Shown here: in pieces, positions 1-8,314 of the stretch | Layout of the letters: each line of letters opens with the position of its first letter | How positions within the stretch are numbered: position 1 is the first letter of the stretch | Assembly: GCA_963823755.1 (NCBI GenBank) | Contig: CAWGMP010000028.1 | Location: forward strand, 1 to 64,000 | Length of the DNA stretch: 64,000 bases | Reading direction: 5' to 3' | DNA from: GCA-003244245 sp963823755 | GTDB taxonomy: Bacteria; Actinomycetota; Actinomycetes; Mycobacteriales; Pseudonocardiaceae | The notes under the pieces: generated by a model | What the model was told of the DNA's origin: nothing | Database searches by the model: none | Seen by the model: only the letters and a program-made list of their open reading frames with translations | Position numbers and translations under genes: made by a program

Positions 1-504
1 AGGGGTGGTCTGTGCCCAGGACCCGACGGCAACGGGTCAGGGTGTCCTCGCCGAGCTGGCGGGCCAGCTCATACCGCCCCAACCCCCACAAGGCGCCGGT
101 GAGGGTGGTGGCCGAGCGCAGGGTGGAGGGGTGGTCTGTGCCCAGGGCCCGACGGCAGCGGGTCAGGGTGTCCTCGCCGAGCTGACGGGCCAGCTCATAC
201 CGCCCCAACCCCCACAAGGCGCCGGTGAGGGTGGTGGCCGAGCGCAGGGTGGAGGGGTGGTCTGTGCCCAGGACCCGACGGCAGCGGGTCAGGGTGTCCT
301 CGCCGAGCTGACGGGCCAGCCCGTGCTGCCCCAACCCCCACAGGATGGCGGCGAGGGTGGTGGCCGAGCGCAGGGTATGGGGGTGGTCGTCGCCCAGGAC
401 CCGACGGCAGCGGGTCAGGGTGTCCTCAGCGAGCTGACGGGCCGGCTCATACTGCCCCAACCGATACAGAGTGAAGGAGAGCCTGCTGGCCGATTCCAGG
501 GTGT
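1..504. repeat. Tandem 126-bp coding repeats (42-aa TPR units)
   Basis: Four consecutive units start at 1, 127, 253 and 379 with an exact 126-bp period. A fifth, more divergent unit follows from about 505. The first three units are almost identical at the DNA level (GGGGTGGTCTGTGCCCAGG recurs at each start). This implies recent amplification or gene conversion rather than ancient TPRs. Confidence 0.85.
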
Positions 505-872
505 CAGGGTGGTCATCGCCCAGCAGGGAGCGACTCAGCTCCAAGGCCCGTTCAAACAGCGGCCGGGCGGTGGCAGGTTCCCCCCGGGTGTGCAGATACT
601 CAGCGGCGCGGTGAAGCAGCCAGGCCACGTCCCGCTCCACCCCGGTGAGAGTGCGGTGGGGATCGGTGGCGGTCAGGACGTGCGGCAGGAGCTGACGCCA
701 CGCTGGCCAGGCCGCCGGGTTGTTCCACGGCGCGTCCGGGACCGCCGCCCGCAGCAACCCCACCACCAGGACAGGCAGACCGGGTTGCTGGTGAGGCTGG
801 CTACGCACAATCGCAGCAAGCAGCCGATGCAGCTCCAGGGTGGCAGGTTCGACGCGAGCCCGTAGTGCTTCA
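1..872 (-). pseudogene. TPR-repeat protein, C-terminal part, 5' end cut off by an IS
   Basis: The minus strand reads open through this stretch with no start codon and runs off the left edge of the window. It begins with a helical linker (LHRLLAAIVRSQ) of the kind that follows an NB-ARC or other ATPase module in actinobacterial STAND/TPR proteins. Repeated 42-residue TPRs of the kinesin-light-chain type follow, each with the signature LGDDHPHTLRSA and ending near DTLTRCRRV. The N-terminal ATPase domain is missing because the reading frame meets the terminal inverted repeat of the adjacent IS at about 858-872. Such proteins are usually signalling or regulatory ATPases, but with the sensor-ATPase half gone this copy is probably dead. 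The C-terminal end lies outside the window. Confidence 0.75.
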
Positions 873-2061
873 AAATGGCGTCACTGGCTCTGACCTGGGC
901 TTTGTTGGGCGGTCAGTTGGCTTTGTGGTACTCGTTGATGAGGCCGGTCAGGGCATGGTGGCGTTCGACTCGTGGCGGGGGCAAGCGGATGATGGTGGGG
1001 TCGTCGTTGGGGGCGAGTGGGTGGCGGCTTTGGTGGGGCCGGTGGCTGGTGAAGTGGTGGGCGTAGTCGCGGAGGATCTTCTCGGTGTGACCGCGGTCGA
1101 GGAGCAGGATCCGGTCGGTGCACTCCTCGTGGACGGAGCGGATGAAGCGTTCGGCGTGTGGGTTGCAGTTCGGACTGTGGGGAGGGATTTTGACCACGGT
1201 GATGGCTTCGCTGGTAAAGACCGCGTCGAACGCGGCAGTGAACTTGGCATCACGGTCGCGGATCAGAAACCGGAATCGGTTGGTGCGCTCGCTGATTTGC
1301 CACAGCAGCTGACGGGCCTGTTGGGTGGCCCAGGCGGCCGTGGGATGGGCAGTGACTCCCAGGATGTGCACCCGTCGAGTGCGCACCTCCATGACGAACA
1401 GCGCGTACAGACGTGTGAGCGCGATCGTGTCCACCTGAAAGAAATCCGTGGCCAACAGCCCGCTGGCTTGGGCGGTGAGAAAGCTACGCCACTCACCGCG
1501 AGCCGCGCGTCGTTGAGGTGGGGGTCCCAGACCGGCGCCGCGCAGCACCCGGCCGACGGTGGCGGCGCTGACCCGGTGCCCGAGACGGTGCAGCTCCCCG
1601 TGTACGCGGCGGAATCCCCAGCGGGGATTGTCGACGCCGAGCCGGGTGATGAGCTCGCGCAGGTCCTCGGTGACCGGTGGGCGTCCCGGGGACAGTGGCT
1701 GAGCCCACCTGCGCCTGATCAAGCGCTGGTGCCAGGCCAGCAAGGTGCGCGGGGAGACGATCCGATGACACCGCAGGACACGAGGCAGCAGCCGAGCCAG
1801 GGCAGCCAGCAATGCCCGATCAGGCCAGCCAGGGCGCGGTGTGGTGATCTGACGGCGCAGCACTGCCACCTCGTGCCGCAAGATCAGTATCTCGACGTCT
1901 TTGGCCGCAGAGGACCGCGCCAACAGCACCAGCCACGCGAAAACGTGGGAGGCGAGCAGGTAGAGCATCCGCACAAACACGAACAGTGATCGTGCCGCAG
2001 CCAGTCATGAGGGATCCGTACCAGGTCAAGACCGGTGAAGCCATTCTGGAGCATTACGGGC
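858..2061. mobile_element. Integrase-core insertion sequence, about 1.2 kb, with 41-bp inverted repeats
   Basis: The inverted repeats at 858-898 and 2021-2061 match at 33 of 41 positions. Both begin GCCCGTA and end TGACCTGG reading inward. One transposase gene fills the space between them. The element separates the truncated TPR gene from the IS982-type remnant on its right. I cannot see a convincing target-site duplication, so the outer ends could be off by several bases or the flanks may have rearranged after insertion. Confidence 0.75.
913..1980 (-). CDS. Integrase-core (rve) transposase
   Basis: A 355-residue protein that would catalyse cut and strand transfer of the element it lies in. 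It has an N-terminal hydrophobic stretch and the AEILVLRHE-like motif (VEILILRHEVAVLRRQ) common to a large actinobacterial transposase group. A helix-turn-helix region follows (residues about 100-150), then an integrase core with the DDE triad in ATDFFQVDT, RDRDAKF and HAERFIRSVHEE. The reading frame is intact and lies wholly between the inverted repeats, so the element could still be active. Assignment to IS481 rather than another integrase-core group is not certain. Confidence 0.85.
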   Translation of the reverse strand: MFVRMLYLLASHVFAWLVLLARSSAAKDVEILILRHEVAVLRRQITTPRPGWPDRALLAALARLLPRVLRCHRIVSPRTLLAWHQRLIRRRWAQPLSPGRPPVTEDLRELITRLGVDNPRWGFRRVHGELHRLGHRVSAATVGRVLRGAGLGPPPQRRAARGEWRSFLTAQASGLLATDFFQVDTIALTRLYALFVMEVRTRRVHILGVTAHPTAAWATQQARQLLWQISERTNRFRFLIRDRDAKFTAAFDAVFTSEAITVVKIPPHSPNCNPHAERFIRSVHEECTDRILLLDRGHTEKILRDYAHHFTSHRPHQSRHPLAPNDDPTIIRLPPPRVERHHALTGLINEYHKAN

Positions 2062-2205
2062 ATCTCCTGGGCGTGCTGCACTGGTTGCGGTATGAGCATC
2101 CCGAAGGCGGGTTCGAGCACGACCTGTTCTGGGATCGAGGCGTTCGCGCCATGTTTCGTGGCGGGAGAGGAGAATTTGCCCGCATCCCTGCTGCCAGCTC
2201 TGGCT

Positions 2206-2748
2206 GCGCTGAGGGTGGGGTCGGTGTGGAGGATGCCGAGCAGGATCGTTCGTTTGTCGGCTTTAGCGCCGGTGAGGGCGAAAGCCGATGGGCAGGGGCG
2301 TGCAGGGTGGCCAGCAGGTGCAGGCGCAGTCCCCAGAAGTAGCGGGAGTGGCTGGCGCAGTAGCCGTATTCGGCCCAGCCCGCTAAGTCGCTGCGGTGCA
2401 CAGCCTCGCGGGGGCGGGCGCATTCCACCGGGGTGGAGTCGATGACCCATACGTCATCGACTCCACAGGCTGGTGTCGCGGGCCAGCATGCCGATCAGCC
2501 AGCTGATCGTGGTGGCCAGGTTTCGCAGCCGCTTGGTGTACCCCGGCTGCTGGGGCAGGTACGGGAACAGGTGCCGCAGATGGGTGGTGGCCTAGCGCAG
2601 CCAGCGGGCCTCGCTGGTAAACCCCAGCAGGGCCTGCATCACCGCCAGTGTCACCAGCTCCGCATCGGAGATCTGCGGAGTGATTCCGATCGCGGGGCGC
2701 CACGGCGCACGCTCGGGTGAGATCCGCAACAGATCATCGGTCTTGACA
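2206..2748 (-). pseudogene. IS982-type transposase remnant (main part)
   Basis: Minus-strand translation across frames gives the IS982 signatures SDAELVTLAVMQALLGF, LFPYLPQQPGY, VIDSTPVEC, then SDLAGWAEYGYC and SRYFWGLRLHLLATLH. An in-frame TAG at 2592-2594 interrupts the helical region (after EARWLR). The frame is lost again near 2433-2466 and after LLATLH. The gene ends after KADKRTILLGILHTDPTL, so the C-terminal third is missing, and the IS at 858-2061 lies just beyond. Its N-terminus continues on the other side of the IS630 element at 3871-3954. Confidence 0.8.
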
Positions 2749-2750
2749 TA

Positions 2751-3868
2751 CTAAGGGGATCGAAAGTAGCTGGACCGGCTAGTGGGGTTACTTGATGTAG
2801 CTAAGGCATGGGTCACTGAAGAAAGCGCGGACAAGTTCGGGTAAGCGTTGGAGGCGTAGGAGTGCGGATTCGGCTTTGTTGCGCAGGTCGTCGAAGGACG
2901 TGATGGCGGTCTTACCGACCCGGTCATGTTTGACGTTCTTCCAGACCCATTCGTCGGGATTGAGTTCGGGCGAGTAGGGTGGGAGGAAGAACAGGCGGAG
3001 CTTGCCTTTGGTTGAGGCGGCGAACTCTTTGACTGCGCGGGAGCGGTGGACGGGGTGTCCGTCGATGACGAGGAAGACGATACCGCCGTCATCATGGAGC
3101 AGGTCGCGGCAGTAGGCGATGAACACGTCGGCGTTCATCTTTCCGGTGAAGGTCGTGAAGTGCATCGCTGCTTTGGCGGTGACCGCGGAGATCATGTTGA
3201 TCGAGTGTCGGGCGCCGGTGGTCGCCACGATCGGTGTCTGTCCGACCGGCACCCACGTGGTGCCGCAGTGGTAGTCAGAGCGGACGCCGGCCTCATCGGC
3301 GAAGTACACGGTGGCGCCGACCTGCGCGGCTTCGTCTCGGATGGCGGGGTACTCCTCAGTACGCCAGCGCTTCACCCGCTCGGGGTCCTGCTGGGTGGCC
3401 CGGTGCAGCGGGCGCTGCGGCGACATCCCGAGTCCTCGTAGGATCCGTCCCACCGAGCCGACCGAGAGGTCGACGCCGAATTGCTTGGCGATGACCTGCC
3501 TCACCAGATCGCGGGTCCATAACGCGAAGTCCAGCTGATACTGCGTCGGGTTCGAACCGGCGATCATCGTGAACAGCATTCTCATCTGCGCTCGGGTCAG
3601 TTTCGGTGGACGCCCCGGAACGGGCTTGGCTCGCAAGGCTTCCGCACTACCTTTTCGGTATGCTGCGATCCACCCGAAAACCGTCGATCGATTGAAACCG
3701 AGACTGGCCGCCATATCCTCTGCCCGGGCACCGTTCTCGATCTGCTCGCACGCTCGAATCCGGATCGCTTCCAGTGTAGCGTGATCAAGCTTTCGGTCAT
3801 CGTTATCTCGCACGGGATAATTAAACCACAAGTAGGCCGCCAAGTCTACCTATTTGTGATCTCCTTAG
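2751..3868. mobile_element. IS630-family insertion sequence, TA duplication visible
   Basis: The ends are imperfect inverted repeats reading CTAAGGGGATCGAAAGTAG at the left and CTAAGGAGATCACAAATAG at the right (reverse complement). They are flanked by TA at 2749-2750 and 3869-3870, the usual IS630/Tc1 duplication. Removing the element and one TA restores an open frame (LATALY joined to VKTDDLLR) of the IS982-type transposase. This fixes the insertion point and the order of events. Confidence 0.92.
2788..3843 (-). CDS. IS630-family transposase
   Basis: A 351-residue DDE transposase. Residues about 20-120 form two helix-turn-helix domains (HTH with NRSTVFGWIAAYRKG, then a winged helix around RRILRGLGMSPQRP). 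The catalytic core has YFADEAG, FLVIDGHPVH and SPELNPDEW. The length and motifs are those of a complete actinobacterial IS630 enzyme, and no lesion is visible. It has probably moved recently, because its target duplication is still exact. Confidence 0.93.
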   Translation of the reverse strand: MAAYLWFNYPVRDNDDRKLDHATLEAIRIRACEQIENGARAEDMAASLGFNRSTVFGWIAAYRKGSAEALRAKPVPGRPPKLTRAQMRMLFTMIAGSNPTQYQLDFALWTRDLVRQVIAKQFGVDLSVGSVGRILRGLGMSPQRPLHRATQQDPERVKRWRTEEYPAIRDEAAQVGATVYFADEAGVRSDYHCGTTWVPVGQTPIVATTGARHSINMISAVTAKAAMHFTTFTGKMNADVFIAYCRDLLHDDGGIVFLVIDGHPVHRSRAVKEFAASTKGKLRLFFLPPYSPELNPDEWVWKNVKHDRVGKTAITSFDDLRNKAESALLRLQRLPELVRAFFSDPCLSYIK

Positions 3869-3870
3869 TA

Positions 3871-3954
3871 GAGTGCGGTCGCGAGGGTGTCCAGATCGGC
3901 GTCCACGAGTGCCTCCAGGTTCGACGTTGGATCAGCAACGCCGATCTTGGACAC
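3871..3954 (-). pseudogene. IS982-type transposase remnant (N-terminal part)
   Basis: The minus strand, probably from a GTG near 3952, encodes a peptide ending TSNLEALVDADLDTLATALY. This is the typical IS982 N-terminus, and it joins in frame with VKTDDLLRISPERAPW on the far side of the IS630 insertion. The segment abuts the truncated recombinase gene at 3973, so the IS982 element probably cut that gene. Confidence 0.75.
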
Positions 3955-3972
3955 CCTTCGCTTGTCGGCTGA

Positions 3973-5085
3973 TCACGACACGCCGGCCCCTACCCCTTGG
4001 AATAGATCATCTAGCAGCATGGTTGCTGCCGTGTGTCTCGCGTCGTGTAGTCGGGCCTCGCGTATACCGGCCGTTGTGAGTAGTTCTTTCCACTCGCCGG
4101 AGTCGGCGCGTGGGTCGGTTGGCTTCCCAGTTGGTTGCGCGAATACCCAGCCGTCGCCCTGCCACAGTTCGGCTGCCAGTTCCTGTTCCCTTTCCTGCGC
4201 GTTTCGGTGTGCGTGCAGGGCCGGGATTAGTGGTGGTGGCAAGCTGATTACCCGACGACCGGCGCGGGATTTCGGCTCTACCACGATCAGGCCGCCCCCG
4301 TGTCGTCGTGGGCAGTCCGCGCCGCGTTTCCGGCCGCACGTCTGGTCCGGGCTGCAGCCGTGTTGCCAGGTCTGGCGCTGGATCGCTCGTCGGACTGTGA
4401 GGGTGCCCGTCGCGTGCCGTCGCGGGCAGTTCTCCGGTCGCATCTCGCACGGGTTCGTGTCCGGACAGCCGTGGTGCCATTCGGTCGTGATGTCGGGCCA
4501 CTGGAGTCCGAGCGCCTCGCCTTGGCGTAGCCCCAGTGCGAGCGCTATTGCCCACCGGGCGCCGTTTCGTCTCTCTCGCGCCACGGCGAGGATCGTGTGG
4601 GCGTCGTCCACGGTCAGCGGTTCGATCTCGGTTTCCTCCGTCTGTGGCGATCGGACTACTCGGATGGGATTTTTCGTGATGCGGTCTCGTCGTTCTGCCT
4701 CGTTGAGTGCTGCGCGTAAGGTTCGGTGCACTTGAAGGAGCGTTGATGACTTGACACCGGCCTTACGTAAGCGCCCGTAGAGGCGTTCGATGTGTTCGGA
4801 TTCGAGGCGGTCGAGTCGATGGGCGCCGATGCCGGGGGATAGGTACGGCGACCGGAGATGAATGAGACGAGAAGTGAGACGAGCCTGTCGGCGGCTCCCG
4901 TCTTCAACCAGGCATCCAAAACGCGTTCCGCCTCCGGAGAGCGGTGATCGGTCGAATACCAGTAGCGCCCTGAACAGGGCGAATGAAAGCCGTCGGAGAG
5001 CGAGGGACTTGGGCGCGTACTGGGCGTGGCGACGACAGCTCGCGCCATACGCCGGTTCGAGGGTGACGACAGCTGGATGGCCCAC
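3973..5085 (-). pseudogene. Tyrosine site-specific recombinase (integrase), damaged at both ends
   Basis: Residues from about 90 onward match actinobacterial integrases of integrative elements: the core-binding domain YLSPGIGAHRLDRLESEHIE, then the catalytic domain with Arg in LGLRQGEALGLQW and the HxxR box HDARHTAAT. The protein stops 18 residues after that box (ending GVGAGVS), before the catalytic tyrosine, where IS982 sequence begins. The N-terminal arm is frameshifted: the usual VLDAWL linker lies in another frame near 4915. A cysteine-rich insert (HHGCPDTNPCEMRPENC and a second similar block) sits in the catalytic domain, as in some relatives. It cannot be an active recombinase. It lies beside the tRNA-Gly fragment at 5104-5146, as expected for the end of an integrated element. 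Confidence 0.85.
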
Positions 5086-5103
5086 GCCGAGGGCTTTAGT
5101 CCG

Positions 5104-5146
5104 TGGAGCGGGCGACGGGAGTCGAACCCCCGGGACAGCTTGGAAG
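5104..5146 (-). other. 3' fragment of tRNA-Gly(UCC): probable attachment site
   Basis: The minus strand reads CTTCCAAGCTG, then the T-arm GGGTTCGACTCCCGT, then the acceptor end CGCCCGCTCCA. This is the 3' half of a glycine tRNA, including the anticodon TCC. The 5' half is absent. A 3'-tRNA fragment beside a tyrosine recombinase gene is the standard layout of an attL/attR site of an integrative element. Confidence 0.8.
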
Positions 5147-5181
5147 TTCAGTACTCCCCTACTGTACCATAAACTTTATTC

Positions 5182-5916
5182 TCACCGCTTCACGGCAACG
5201 ACCAACAACGCCAGGTATAATTTGGCGTTGCCCTCACTTAGCCGCCCGCTCGATCTCGTCAGCCTGCCGACTATCCCATTAAGCGCGATTGCGAGCATCC
5301 GGCCGCCGATCTGGATTGACCACCTGGCTGGTAGCCAGCCGCGGCCGAGCAGCTGCGCTAACTGAACCAAAGCCAGGGTTGTGATTGCCCTCGCCCCACA
5401 TGTCAGCTTTACCATGTCACGGACGTCGAACCCGGCAGACTCTACCTCAAGACGAAGGCCCTGGGCCGTCCAGCGCCAGTAGTCGGCGGGCAATGGATGG
5501 TCTTTCCAGATCCCGTGTGTTGTCAAGAGCAAGAGGCCTCCACGTCTTAACATCCGGGCGGTGTCGCGGAGGTAATCAGCGGGGCACTCGACATGTTCAA
5601 GGACCTGCGTGGAAAGGATGCCATCATAATGATTATTCGGCGCGGGACAAGCTTTACCAGGTTCAAAGCGATAGGTCGGTTCGGGTTCTGCATTACTGCC
5701 GAGGATGTCAGCCAACTCCAGCTGGGCGCCAGTCATTAGGCTAGCATAAGGCGAGGTGCGGGCACCGTAGTCTAACCACAAGCCCTGAACTGTAGAAAGC
5801 TGTCTAGCCAGCTCATCGCGAAGATCAACTAAATGCAAATAGTCGAAGTTAATAAGACTCGGTGCCTGCCGCATTGATCTGCAGCTGTTTAGTTCAGACC
5901 TAGTTCTCTGTAACAT
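5182..5916 (-). CDS. Class I SAM-dependent methyltransferase
   Basis: A 244-residue protein of the Methyltransf_11 type. The N-terminal LWLDYGARTSPY takes the place of the usual glycine-rich motif I, here reduced to DYG. YDGILSTQVLEHV gives motif II and the VLEHV signature, and LRRGGLLLLTTHG gives motif III. The C-terminal 60 residues are hydrophobic and may rest on the membrane. The acceptor cannot be read from the sequence. With the glycosyltransferase at 6214-7152 on the same strand, a role in modifying a surface glycan or glycolipid is an inference only. Two tandem near-palindromes lie just upstream of the start. Confidence 0.8.
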   Translation of the reverse strand: MLQRTRSELNSCRSMRQAPSLINFDYLHLVDLRDELARQLSTVQGLWLDYGARTSPYASLMTGAQLELADILGSNAEPEPTYRFEPGKACPAPNNHYDGILSTQVLEHVECPADYLRDTARMLRRGGLLLLTTHGIWKDHPLPADYWRWTAQGLRLEVESAGFDVRDMVKLTCGARAITTLALVQLAQLLGRGWLPARWSIQIGGRMLAIALNGIVGRLTRSSGRLSEGNAKLYLALLVVAVKR

Positions 5917-5929
5917 CAGACCCCCCTTT

Positions 5930-5959
5930 AACCGTTCCGGTTATTGAACCGTTCCGGTT
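5930..5959. repeat. Two tandem copies of a 13-bp near-palindrome
   Basis: AACCGTTCCGGTT occurs at 5930-5942 and again at 5947-5959, 14 bases upstream of the methyltransferase start and just outside the IS3 transposase tail. It may be the terminal inverted repeat of the former IS3 element or an operator. The position next to the IS3 stop codon favours the IS end. Confidence 0.5.
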
Positions 5960-5978
5960 ACGATAGAGACCGGGCTGC

Positions 5979-6197
5979 TTACGCTTCGATCATGTTAGCA
6001 GGTTCGCTCTTCATATGGAAGGCGGTTTCGTACTCGACCGGTGGCATGTTTTGACAGGAACCGTGGATGCGCCGGTGGTTGTACCAGTCCACCCATTCGG
6101 ACGTCGCAAGCTCGACGTCGTCGAGCTTGCGTCAGAGTCCTTTACAGTTGATGAGCTCGGTCTTGTAGAGTCCGTTGACGGATTCCGCGAGCGCGTT
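5979..6197 (-). pseudogene. IS3-family OrfB C-terminal remnant
   Basis: The minus strand encodes ALAESVNGLYKTELI, then DDVELATSEWVDWYNHRRIH and PPVEYETAFH. These are the last about 72 residues of an IS3-type OrfB, with the final E of the DDE triad (AESVNGLYK). An in-frame TGA at 6132-6134 replaces the usual Trp after KGL. Everything upstream is missing, replaced by the glycosyltransferase gene. Confidence 0.88.
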
Positions 6198-6213
6198 AAA
6201 ACGTATAGTCTTC

Positions 6214-7152
6214 TTAGTAGGGACAGAAAACTCGGTGGCGGACGCTACCCGCCAGGTGTCCAATTCGAGTGGTCGCCAAGTACAGCCAATATCCCGAGCC
6301 ATCGGACGAGATCAGGCTGGGAAGCCGGCGGATAAGCTGCGCCCAGATCGCCACCGCCACGAGTAAGCGCCTAGGGGCGATGCCATGGTGGCGAAAGTCG
6401 CGAAATAGTCGAGTGTAGCCGTACCCGTACCCAAATGCTTGCCTGACGAGCGGCCACAGCCTGCTTCGCAGTCGGTAGTGCATCACGGCGTGCGGCACAA
6501 AGGCGATTGTGTGCGAGGCGAGCTGAGCGCGCCAGCAGAACTCCACCTCGTCACAGCCGCTCGTATATGTCTCATCGAAGCCACCGAGTGCTCGCCAGAC
6601 CGTGGTACGGACACCGAGGTTCGCGCCAGGTGCGTAAGGAAAGAAGTTCATGTGCACGGGTAAGAAATCCCGCAGCGGCCTCGGCCGCCAGGACCGGGCT
6701 CGGAAGTTACTCAATGCCCGGTCATCGATCACGCCTCCAACAATGTCCGATGAGCGGGCGGCTTCCGCCATCGCCTGGAGCCAGCCTGCGGAAGCGACAT
6801 CGTCGGCATCGCAGAAGAGAAGCAGGTCTCCGCGCGCCGCTGCCGCTCCGACGTTCCGGGCGTGATTCACTCCTCTGCGCAGATGCGCTCGCACCACCCG
6901 TAGGTCAGGCAGCTTCTCAGCCCAGTTCAGGGCTATGTCAGCGGTTCGGTCGGTGGAACAGTTGTCTGCGATGACGACTTCCCACCGGCCTCGGTAGGTC
7001 TGACCGCTCAGCGATTCCAACTGAAAGGGCAGTAACCCGGCGACGTTGCGCGCGGGGATGACGACGCTCACCAGCGTAGGGAAATCGATCGGTGTCGTCG
7101 TCACCTCATCGCCTCGGCCCGGTCCAGTGCCTCGGCTACGGGTCATACCCAC
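6214..7152 (-). CDS. Family 2 glycosyltransferase
   Basis: A 312-residue GT-A fold enzyme. The nucleotide-sugar binding start is VSVVIPARNVAGLLPFQLES, followed by VVIADNCSTDRT, the metal-binding CDADD (residues about 115-119) and the acceptor-side GCDEVEFCWRAQ motif, matching the ED-containing loop of GT2 enzymes. The C-terminal part has a weakly hydrophobic helix that may associate with the membrane. A GTG at 7104 (VTTTPIDFPTLVSVV) is an alternative start close to the domain boundary. It shares its strand with the methyltransferase downstream, but the IS3 remnant lies between them, so a former operon may have been split. Confidence 0.85.
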   Translation of the reverse strand: MGMTRSRGTGPGRGDEVTTTPIDFPTLVSVVIPARNVAGLLPFQLESLSGQTYRGRWEVVIADNCSTDRTADIALNWAEKLPDLRVVRAHLRRGVNHARNVGAAAARGDLLLFCDADDVASAGWLQAMAEAARSSDIVGGVIDDRALSNFRARSWRPRPLRDFLPVHMNFFPYAPGANLGVRTTVWRALGGFDETYTSGCDEVEFCWRAQLASHTIAFVPHAVMHYRLRSRLWPLVRQAFGYGYGYTRLFRDFRHHGIAPRRLLVAVAIWAQLIRRLPSLISSDGSGYWLYLATTRIGHLAGSVRHRVFCPY

Positions 7153-7500
7153 TACACGTCCCGCAATGAATGTCTAGTTCCAATCGTCGGTAGGCTGCTC
7201 AGTCTTCTCAGCACGCTGCTCATGGGAGTCCTCTAGCCCAGTCCCGGCTTCGAGTGTCGGATGTTGATCAAGATCTTACCGTATGCCCGCTCATTACGGT
7301 GCCGTTGCGGAGAGACCGCAGCCGTCACCAACCGCGGTGCTGACGCTGGTCTGCGCCAGGACGCTAAAACTCGATCATGACTTACCAGCGCGGCACCTCA
7401 GCTTGCTTGTAACTCTGCTGCCACCTCTCTGCACGATCACCGCTGGTCAGGGCCGCTAAGTTCAGACGCTGGGATAGTATGAGCAGTCTCGCCAACTCAT
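7153..7500. other. Noncoding stretch, nothing recognised
   Basis: I find no open frame with actinobacterial codon bias, no tRNA-like fold and no IS end. It probably holds the promoter of the leftward glycosyltransferase gene. Confidence 0.4.
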
Positions 7501-7532
7501 CGAGGGCACCCTCACCCGCTGCCGCCGAGTCT

Positions 7533-7727
7533 TGGGGCGACGACCACCCCCACACCCTGCGCTCGGCCTCCAGCCGTGCCCTCACCCTGCGGGAGGTGGG
7601 GCAGTATGAGCTGGCCCACCGGCTCGGTGGGGACACCCTCACCCGCCTGCGCCGGGTCCTGGGCGACGACCACCCCTACACCCTGCTTGGTCCACAGCCC
7701 CGCCGCTGTCCTGGCGAAGCTGGGTGA
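7533..7727 (+). pseudogene. TPR-repeat gene fragment
   Basis: The plus strand encodes GDDHPHTLRSASSRALTLRE, then VGQYELAHRLGGDTLTRLRR and VLGDDHPYTL. That is one and a half 42-residue TPR units nearly identical in type to those at 1-865 but in the opposite orientation. There are no flanking repeats and no start, and the frame dissolves after HPYTLL. It is a stray piece of a TPR/STAND gene left by rearrangement. Confidence 0.75.
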
Positions 7728-7739
7728 ACCGCGACCAGG

Positions 7740-8314
7740 CATGCCAACGGGGAGGGTGTGAATCAGGTTTCAGCGTGGTAGATGGACCGGCTGACAACTA
7801 TTAGGCCGCAGAGCTGGATACCAAGGTGCCGTGCGTAGTTCCTGGTACTGGGTGGAAGCGCTGAGGCGTCGCCGATGGGGCTGGGAGTCACGTGGGGCGA
7901 CCGGGCGGTATGGGTGGGACCGTGTGAGACGACCGCGTGCCCACTCATAACCCATGAGGTCAGAGGGGCGAATCTGTGCCCTTGGGCAGTATCAGGAGGA
8001 GAGGAGCAAGGACAGTGCCGCTGGACTAGTGAGTAACGAACTGAGTGACAACCACCGCGTACGTGTGCGGACTCTCCCGGATTCCCATGGATGCATCAGC
8101 AGGTCAACACTGCAGCAGCCCGCCGGTCACCGCAGCGCCGGAATTGCTTCACACCGAAGAGGTCAGCTAGCGCCGATTTACTCGGCGGACTGTATGGAGG
8201 GGCTCAGTTTGGGTCTCGTTCATGACCGGCCGCTATCGGCCGGGTGCGTTCAACAGATCGCCATAACCTGCGGATTCACCTTCCCCGTACAGTCGCGGAC
8301 ACGGTTTCGAACAG
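7740..8314. other. Noncoding stretch before the tRNA-Arg fragment
   Basis: No convincing protein frame on either strand; the open frames here lack codon bias. The GC-rich segment 7830-8100 has several short complementary blocks but no recognisable reverse transcriptase or RNA family. The right end abuts the tRNA-Arg 3' fragment, so this may be the interior edge of a lost integrative element. Confidence 0.35.

Noticed and set aside
1..504. CRISPR-like array
   Set aside because: The 126-bp units are directly adjacent with no spacers and encode TPRs. No cas genes were seen.
5..865. 286-codon plus-strand frame made of repeated segments
   Set aside because: It is the shadow of the minus-strand TPR repeats; the minus frame gives the known TPR consensus and the plus frame gives only Gly/Gln-rich repeats.
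865..1989. 374-codon plus-strand frame
   Set aside because: Lies opposite the integrase-core transposase, whose motifs are unambiguous.
2433..2466. Perfect 14-bp inverted repeat with a 6-base spacer
   Set aside because: It falls inside the IS982-type transposase remnant, where one arm encodes VIDST; it is probably a product of the local damage rather than a regulatory site.
7830..8290. Possible group II intron remnant
   Set aside because: GC-rich pairing segments are present but there is no reverse transcriptase, no recognisable domain V and no 5' consensus that I can defend.
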